Shown: in pieces, positions 58,301-64,000 of the stretch
How positions within the stretch are numbered: position 1 is the first letter of the stretch
Layout of the letters: each line of letters begins with the position of its first letter
Source of the DNA: Arthrobotrys musiformis
Taxonomy: Eukaryota; Ascomycota; Orbiliomycetes; Orbiliales; Orbiliaceae
Direction: 5' to 3'
Assembly (NCBI GenBank): GCA_036971715.1
Contig: JAVHJL010000006.1
Coordinates: 1,116,001 to 1,180,000 of the forward strand
DNA length: 64,000 bases
Program-made: the position numbers and the translations under genes
The notes under the pieces: generated by a model
The model's database searches: none
Seen by the model: the letters and a program-made list of their open reading frames with translations, nothing else
Told to the model about the DNA's origin: nothing

Positions 58301-59102
58301 CTGTAATGGGGGAGTATGTGACACTGGTAGAAGTAACCACAGAGGAGCTTGGGTATGGAACAGTGTAGACACGGGTGACGGTGGTGTGTCCATGAGCCTC
58401 AATGACATAAGTCCGGACGGTTGTGAAACTAGCCCTGACTGTGCTAATGATGACCTGTGCGACACCTCCAGCAGGAGTTTGGGTGATTGTGGTGGTGGCG
58501 GCAGGCACGATCTCAGTGATCTTGGTGATGACTGGGGTCACAATCCCAGACAAGGCACTCGCAATGAGATTGGGAGTGGAGGACGTGGAAGACGGAGCAC
58601 TGCTAGGAGAGCTACTTGGGGCCGCCGAGGGGCTAGTCGTCGGGCTCACAGTTGAGCTGCTAGAGGAGACAGCGGACGAGGAGCTGCTGGAAGAGGCAGC
58701 AGAGGAAGTGGTAGTAGTACTGACATCAGTGCTGGTGGGGGTAGTAGTATCATCTGTGGTAGTAGTGGGGGCTGTAACTGAATCAGTTGGGGTCACAGAG
58801 TCAGTTGTAGCCGTATCGGTACTATCATCAGTGTCAGTATCTGTAGTGATAGTTGAAGTAGACAGGTCAGTGTCAGTGTCTGTAGGAGTGGAAGTAATTG
58901 CATCCGTATCGGTGGGTGAAGTCGTGTCGGTGTCCGTGGTCGTGGTAGAATCCTGAGCCCTATTGACTGGGAGTCTTCTATGAGACGCACGGATGACTGA
59001 GACCGGGGCCATGTTATTGGACGGGACTCTATGCCTCGGCAAGGCGGCAGCCCAGACCAATGAGGCACCCAATACTGGCAAAAGAATTGAAGAAGCCTTC
59101 AT
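55344..59102 (-). CDS. Giant secreted PSISx pentapeptide-repeat protein
   Basis: Model: complement of 59102-55493 and 55426-55344; 1230 residues. The intron (donor GTAAGT, branch ACTAAC, acceptor TACAG) is 66 nt, so the frame also stays open if it is retained (1252 residues). Signal peptide MKASSILLPVLGASLVWAAA. Residues about 50-190 are Thr/Ser/Asp low complexity. Residues about 190-390 form a non-repetitive Thr-rich region with many aromatic residues (RSWEISRYTTRRPITEVAVG). From about 405 to 1150 the chain is a near-continuous run of P-S-[IV]-S-[IV] pentapeptides, with two spacers near 615-700 and 800-850. The tail is basic. There is no GPI signal or membrane segment. Likely role, by inference: a wall or extracellular structural, adhesin-like protein. 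The antisense strand is also open over long stretches because of the repeat. Confidence 0.82.
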   Translation of the reverse strand: MKASSILLPVLGASLVWAAALPRHRVPSNNMAPVSVIRASHRRLPVNRAQDSTTTTDTDTTSPTDTDAITSTPTDTDTDLSTSTITTDTDTDDSTDTATTDSVTPTDSVTAPTTTTDDTTTPTSTDVSTTTTSSAASSSSSSSAVSSSSSTVSPTTSPSAAPSSSPSSAPSSTSSTPNLIASALSGIVTPVITKITEIVPAATTTITQTPAGGVAQVIISTVRASFTTVRTYVIEAHGHTTVTRVYTVPYPSSSVVTSTSVTYSPITVETTYTTVVTVTSTISTTFRSWEISRYTTRRPITEVAVGEVTGIVTVHPVTYTITTTYTTTEEVFPSYTTTTFVENGTPVVSTIHIHHHSDDFGIHSTWGPHDTELQLPTTQGGLVSTPSESAPGLSLPTISPPTETIPSISIPSISIPSISIPSISIPSISIPSISIPAISIPSISVPSISIPTDIFPTDAPTDVPSSIPTPSISIPTDLISEIIPTEIPTISLPTISVPSISIPSISIPSISVPSISIPSVSIPSISVPSITEPSISVPSISVPSISIPSISVPSISVPSISVPSISVPSISVPSTSVPSISIPSISIPSISIPSISIPSISIPSISVPSISVPTNILPTQSFDLNALTTSLSTSTWVTTELLTLSDEVTTVVGIPTHIPAVSLFTSIQSLVTTLENVVTVTGIPTTFEVPTTSLITVPTTISIPTPSISIPSISIPSISIPSISIPSISIPSISVPSISGPSISVPSISVPIDLPTSIPSISIPSVSVPSVSVPSISVPSVSVPSVSIPSITIPSISIVSVTLPASTIFPTTGLLDPIVTPVESIIVDPVTSLVAGVVSNVVSNILHPTIPSVSVPSVTIPSISVPSISIPSISLLSISMPSISVPSVSVPSVSIPSISVPTIPSISVPSISVPSVSIPSISVPTVPSISVPSVSVPSISVPTVPSVSVPSVTIPSISIPTLPSVSVPSVTVPSISVPTLPSISAPSISVPLVSVPSVSIPSISVPTLPSVTVPSISVPTLPSVSIPSVSVPTLPSVSVPSVSVPTLPSISAPSISVPSISVPSVSVPSVSVPSISVPRITAPTVSVPSITVPSISVPTVPSISVPSISVPKVTVPTVSIPTVSVPSITAPSISVPTVSVPKVTAPTVSIPTVTTSKVATPTPTRVGLPPLHPVVNKNPVVKGPSPHQLLESQGFDLTEEGHSSKSHAPILKFKKNYTNIESANTEVRGNTHGGFHIRGSREAQEARVAPAA
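55640..57890 (-). repeat. Coding minisatellite: array of degenerate 15-bp units
   Basis: Almost all of this span is made of 15-bp units that translate on the minus strand as PSISI, PSISV, PSVSV and variants such as PTLPSVSV. Two non-repetitive spacers interrupt it near 57000-57250 and 56560-56700. Confidence 0.9.
57301..57360. repeat. Perfect 15-bp tandem repeat, four copies
   Basis: The unit GAGATTGAAGGGATG is repeated exactly four times within the first repeat block, encoding PSISI units on the minus strand. Diverged copies continue on both sides, suggesting recent slippage or unequal exchange here. Confidence 0.95.
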
Positions 59103-61231
59103 ATTGACGGAAATAATATGTTCGACGGGTGGAGGCTTTAGATCTGGGCGTTAGTGAGTGTCGATAGTGACACCGTGGAGGAACGGTATACGGCGAAGGA
59201 TGTGGGGGTGGGAGACTTTCTGGAAAAAAAGAACGGGTGGTCGGCAATGCCTGGCTTAAATATAATATCTTGCCCTAAGCCCTCATAAAGCGGCGATATT
59301 CTAGAGCGTCGACGTATACAGCCTGTTTATTAATCTACTCTCAGGAATCGTGGCTGCCACAGCCTGTGCAACATGGCGCTCAGAATCTGCGTTGCAGATG
59401 TTGGATTTCCTAAACGGGCAAGTATCACAGGCAGTGATTGGCCGACGAAGTGTCGGATCTTGCCGACTAAGGCGTCGGTTCCTCCCATCCAAATTGCCGC
59501 ATTCGCAATTGAGAGCTTTTGATCAGCGTCTTACGTCGTGAGACGAGATAGTCTCTTCGCGGTATTTGTGAGGATTCGCCCACAAAAAAACGAAAAATTC
59601 AGCAAAAAACAACAGGCTGATAAGATTGTATGTATACATGTACATGTACAATGTGGATATTTTATATCGACGGCATGCATATGTCAATAGGCCCATACCA
59701 TCTAGTCATGAACGTTTTTACATTAGTCTATTGTTTATAGTTCCATTTGTGGCGACCGTAGACCTGTGCCTCGATAAGATTTTTCCCTTTAAAATTCCTT
59801 CGCCTTAAACTTGTGGCGTCGGCGTCTAGGACGAGGACGGTTAATGTCGAGTTTCGATTCCGAGTTTTTAGATCGAATATGCATTTTAATATATAATTAC
59901 AGCATGGGAGTATTCTCAAAGCTCTACCCCTGTTTAAATACGCAATCGAATGCGGCTTGTGCGTAAATATCTTCTTTATCCAGCAAAGTCGAGTTGGGAG
60001 ACCGCGAGAGTCATTTGAACATCTGAATTGACCCTGTCAGTTCCAACGCTGGTTAGTTGTACTGCTATCTCGGGACCTTCGGCATCACATATTCAGTGTA
60101 CCCCTTTTTTTATTCTATATCCCAGGATCTATACATGAACAGATACACAGTTAAAAATAGTATAAATATTAGTTTCAGGGAACAAATGGTGGGAATGTGG
60201 AGCAATTACAAGACTAGCGGTAAAGTGTTAAGTAGTCTCCCGTCTTGTCTCGTAAACCAGAGCTGGCCGGAAGCTTCCGACCTCTGAACTTCACCGAGAT
60301 GAATCCCTGGCGTCTCAAATTTGAATCTCCAAAGCTCAATTTCGGCATTTGGCTGTTTCGAATTCTAGCGGTGAGTTAACTTTGAGCACGAGACTAGTTT
60401 TTAGTATCTTCCTATACTGTAAGGGAGGACCCTAGGGGCTCTCAGGCGTCTTGGGCGCAGGTCGCGACTTACCCAATTATCGAAATCCGAACACCTAGCT
60501 AGCACCGACGCTGCTGGCCTAGGTCCCTGTGCTAATCAACCAATCGAACAACTTCGCCTCGTAATATTGAAATAGAAGTCGTCTGTGAGAACCTGGTGGT
60601 AAAAGAGAAGAATTCATAGGTATATCCTAGGATGGTCTCGTTCCCAGCCTCACCCAGTCCTGGGAGAGATACTGGGTATATCTAAAAGCATTGATTTTAG
60701 CCAATTACACACGTACATAGATTGCTCGGAATCACCTATAATGCAGGTTTTCCGGACGGGAGGTGGTGCAAGAAGAAACGTCAGCCCGACGATTTTAGAG
60801 CGTCAATCGAATCGCTTACGACTCCTTCAAAGTTCGAGTACCTCTTTGCGCACTTACCAAAAATAAGCTCACACAAGCCAATGCTCAATGCACCCCACAA
60901 AGTTTATGATTTAAAAGAAAATTACCGCTTCTGGTTGAACTGACTTTCTCCGTATTTTTTGGTTGGTTGATATGGTATTTTAAGATCTAAGTTTTCCCCG
61001 CTTATGGAAATTTTAAGATTTAGTTCAAGATTTATGGTCTCTTTCGCCCCGCGAAATGCTACCATAGTGTTCTAGACATTCTTAAACATAATACTTCGCA
61101 GGACACATCTGGCCATGATTTTGTATATAAACTGGACAGGCGTTGGGTAATGTCCTAGGTTTCCCCCATTGACCAGTGTATAACGTCTCAATCCTGAACG
61201 CTATTCAATATAGTATATTCGTGAGCGTAAT
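59103..61231. other. Intergenic between divergent genes
   Basis: 2.1 kb with the promoters of the repeat-protein gene (minus) and the TLC-like gene (plus). A short TACATGTACATGTACA palindromic run lies near 59634-59649. No supported gene; ORFs at 60057-60287 and 60722-60943 have no domain pattern. Confidence 0.5.
61124..61131 (+). promoter_or_regulatory. TATA-like element upstream of the TLC-like gene
   Basis: TATATAAA lies about 100 nt upstream of ATG 61232. Confidence 0.5.
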
Positions 61232-62285
61232 ATGGCCATAACAGATTTCCACGAACGACATGGCGGCGATACAAACAACCACATCTCAATCCTAGCCCTT
61301 TACGCTGGGCTGATTCTAACCGCAACCCTCTCCGTACTCTTCCTCCTCAAAAATTACGTTCTCGAACCTTTCCTCCCACGAATATACAAACACCACCACT
61401 CCCGCCTCTCTGAAGTCACAAAGCGCTCATTTCTCAACCAGCATGTAGCCGTCGCTATGCGGATAATAATTCTCGCATTAGGCGGATACCCTTTCTTCGC
61501 TACCGTATTCGGATCTTCGATTTTATCTACTCCGATAACTTCTCACGGGAAGGTTACAATGGGGGATTGTTTGATCGTTTCGTCACAGTTGTTGGTTGGG
61601 ATGTATATCTTTGAGCTTATTTATAGGGTCAAGATATCTGTTGTCAGTGCATTGCATCATCTGGGGACCATATTAGTTGCGCAGTGTTCGGTGGCGATCA
61701 GTGTCTATGGGCATAAAGATGCTAGATATGAGTTTATTTTGTGCTGCGTTTGGGGTAAGTTTCCCGAGTATATTGACTCTCGTTGTCGACTGGAATATTG
61801 GGATTTGCAGTTATAGATAGGGAAATAGAGGACAATAATCTTCGCGTATCGATGTATCGCGATGTTCTCGAGAGATTGCTAATCTTGAATTCAAAAAAAA
61901 ATTAGGCGCCTTCGACGTCATAGTCGAATTCCTACCTTCGCTCGCAATAATCCGCTACCGCACAGCATCAACATCCCACACTCATCTCTACTATCTATTT
62001 AAATTCACAATGATCTGGACGTTTATCGGCACGATTCTCGAAAGCATCATCGCAATGTATCTTTTTGGACTGCTGTGGTATCAATGGGAGTTGAGCTTTA
62101 AGATCGCCACGCCGATTTTACATGTTGCATTTTCGGCTGCGCAGTTGCATGGATCAAATATTTTCAGGAAGATGATGATTCGGGAGAAGGAAAGAATGAT
62201 GAAGAGCGCTAGCGCCGATACGGTTTGTGGTGAATTGGAAAAATGCGGTTACTCCGTCGGTTTGGCTGTTTCAGCGGAGGTCTAG
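61232..62285 (+). CDS. TLC-domain-like multipass membrane protein
   Basis: Spliced model: 61232-61754, 61906-62285; 300 residues. Several hydrophobic segments are visible: about 20-40 (LALYAGLILTATLSVLFLL), 73-95 (VAMRIIILALGGYPFFATVF), 113-130 (CLIVSSQLLVGMYIFEL), 140-160, and in exon 2 MIWTFIGTILESIIAMYLFG and FKIATPILHVAFSAAQL. The segment FELIYRVKISVVSALHHLGTI, with a His pair, is like the core of TRAM-LAG1-CLN8 (TLC) domain proteins, which act in lipid synthesis or sensing in the ER. The match is by pattern only, and the C-terminal tail is hydrophilic with two Cys. No ceramide-synthase-type Lag motif with full spacing was identified, so the enzyme activity is unknown. Confidence 0.75.
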
Positions 62286-62611
62286 ATATCGAAATATTTG
62301 TATATATATGTCTTTTTCGTCATTTTATTCTGCGGGCATGGCGTTATACGGGGTGTACTCTTGTGGCAACAGAACTGTATACGTAATATATATATTCAAC
62401 ATGTAGATTATTAATGTGTTGAAATCGATAGGTTCCTAAAATCGACCTAGAGATATATTATATTGTTATGATAGGAAATAGAGTGTTTCGATCCGAGCCT
62501 TGTATACATGTAGCGTGCATGCGTACTAACTTCTGCTTTGGTCAAATAAAATCAAATATATTAATATCCTCGTTTCTAGCTTTCGCGAGGCCATATTCTT
62601 TCACAGATTGA
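62286..62611. other. Short intergenic gap between convergent genes
   Basis: AT-rich, 326 nt, facing 3' ends. Nothing else seen. Confidence 0.6.
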
Positions 62612-63514
62612 TCAGCTACTTTTGTACGAATCAGCAACCTCGCTGCCGACGCGATTAAACTGACACAAATTCATCTCATTCGCATCGTCCTGCCCCGTCT
62701 GGCACCCAGTCCATAAAACTTTCAACCTATCGAAAGAACTAAGATGGCCGGGAACCGACGTCGGAATGCCCTCCGGAAAATTGGCGCTGTTGGTAAAAAT
62801 GGCATGCGACCTGAATGTCTGTGGTATTCCTGTGATCTCAATATTAACGGGGTGGATATACGCAGGATAAACGAACCCGGGGAGCCGAAATCTTTCGTCT
62901 TCGGCATGGGGGAAATGCTCTAGAGGTATCCACATGTCCGCTAAACTAGTATCTGGGAGCTCAGCCGTGACCGTGTCGTTCCTGACCATCCGGGCTTCAA
63001 CTACCTTGACTCGAATAGAGGGGCCTGGGAGAGGAGTTATCACACTCCGTCGGGGTCGCGAGTCTAGCAAAGATAATGTTGGCAGTAATCGCTCTCTTTC
63101 ATCGGCGAGATATTTTTCGGCCTCAACCGATCCAGGACCGACCTCAACGGATGAGGGCCGCGGCGGAGTGATTTCTCCCCCACGTTTCATCCGTACTCTT
63201 GCTCCTATAACGTTAAAGTCTGCGTTCATGATAAATTTGTAGGATTCCCATTCTCGAGCGATACGGGCCTCTTCTTCTTCTTTGGTCTCTTCTGGTATAC
63301 ATTCGCGACTTCTGTTTGCGATCGGAATATAGCTACTATAGACAGGCGATTGGGGTTTATTAGCTTAATTCGATCGGAGGAGGGATACTAAGGGCGGTCA
63401 AACGTACCTACGACTGACTTCGTCGAACCAGTTCGCGAAATTTTCGGAAGTGGCTAACGTCACAGTCCTAGATCCCTCCGCCCGCCAGTTTTCCGGTATA
63501 GTTTGTCCCTGCAT
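62612..63514 (-). CDS. Unrecognised hypothetical protein
   Basis: Spliced model: complement of 63514-63408 and 63335-62612; 276 residues in phase. Exon 1 encodes MQGQTIPENWRAEGSRTVTL and ENFANWFDEVSRS, and a TATA-like element lies upstream. Exon 2 has a Glu-rich helix (EETKEEEEARIAREWESYKF), then MNADFNVIGARVRMKRGG, a Pro/Ser-rich linker and a section with VKVVEARMVRNDTVTAELPD, WIPLEHFPHAEDERFRLPGF and NIEITGIPQTFRSHAIFTNS. There is no signal peptide or membrane segment. I recognise no family. The final stop is followed by the 3' end of the TLC-like gene on the other strand. Confidence 0.7.
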
Positions 63515-64000
63515 TGGTATTCCAATTTGAGGAACAACAAATTAAATTTCAATAGTATCGCTATAAGCTTCCCTGTTATGAAGATGGTATCGCTGCGAGG
63601 TGCATATCTTGTGTTCGCGAAGGTCTTAATCCGTAGATGCGCGCAAGTATTTATATAAGTAGCGATGTTTGTATGCTGGCCTAGAATACTAATTTTATTT
63701 CTAACTCAAATCTTCTTGTCAATCAAGTGTTTGATCGTCGTCTGTGGTACTGTGCTGTTGCTTTTACTCTTCTTGCTGAGGTATTTATAAGATTTAAGTT
63801 TTGCCAAGGCATTGCTAGTTATATACCCTTACGAGGTAGAGAAGAGTGTCCCTTATGCCTAAACTACTACCATTATTCAAACTTTGCCCAATTGCTCACA
63901 CATAGCTTATAATTTGATTCTAACCACCAAACCAACTCCATATCCGGTGGCCTTTCCCTTCTCGTAGGAATGTCTGCAGCGGTCCCGTTCCTAAACTACC
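63515..64000. other. Intergenic to window end
   Basis: Holds the promoter of the minus-strand gene at 63514. A 61-codon ORF at 63727-63912 has no domain pattern. Any next gene begins outside the window. Confidence 0.5.
63649..63659 (-). promoter_or_regulatory. TATA-like element upstream of the gene at 63514
   Basis: The minus strand reads CTTATATAAAT about 140 nt upstream of ATG 63514. Confidence 0.5.

Overview
This window comes from a filamentous ascomycete (Pezizomycotina). The evidence is short spliceosomal introns (mostly 55-150 nt, GT..AG with CTAAC-type branch points), GPI-anchored and Ser/Thr-rich cell-wall proteins, and families such as DUF3292, DUF6594 and the cutinase fold. Class cannot be settled by eye. 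An early-diverging lineage (Orbiliomycetes or Pezizomycetes) is a guess only. There is no sign of a bacterial, viral or organellar segment, and no tRNA or rRNA gene that I could defend.

Layout. About 21 protein genes plus one weak candidate are spread over both strands. 0-6.9 kb: the 3' end of a Cys-containing secreted-type protein, a large Thr/Ser-rich GPI-type surface protein (minus) and a cutinase-fold esterase. 7.9-14.7 kb: a tail-anchored P-loop GTPase, a DUF3292 membrane protein and an FAD oxidoreductase, all plus strand. 17-27 kb: three secreted enzymes, namely an S41 peptidase, a CBM21-GH15 glucoamylase and a gamma-glutamyltranspeptidase (minus). 28-35 kb: a weak candidate gene, a small conserved protein, a DUF6594 membrane protein and an unrecognised charged protein. 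36-43 kb: a 1031-residue protein ending in a CaaX-like box, convergent with a Mug190-like SMP/C2 contact-site protein. 45-55 kb: a GH72 glucanosyltransferase, a multipass glycosylated membrane protein, a 2EXR/F-box-like protein and an NAD(P)-dependent reductase. 55-64 kb: a 1230-residue secreted protein built of PSISx pentapeptides, a TLC-like membrane protein and an unrecognised protein.

These genes do not form one pathway. Many act outside the cell or at the wall: cutinase, S41 peptidase, glucoamylase, GGT, GH72, GPI protein and repeat protein. The most unusual items are a probable AT-AC intron in the oxidoreductase gene, a 5-nt microexon in the reductase gene, the huge pentapeptide-repeat protein, and the CaaX-ending protein of unknown family. 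All gene models were spliced by hand. Every model given closes in frame from ATG to stop with consistent intron phases unless stated.
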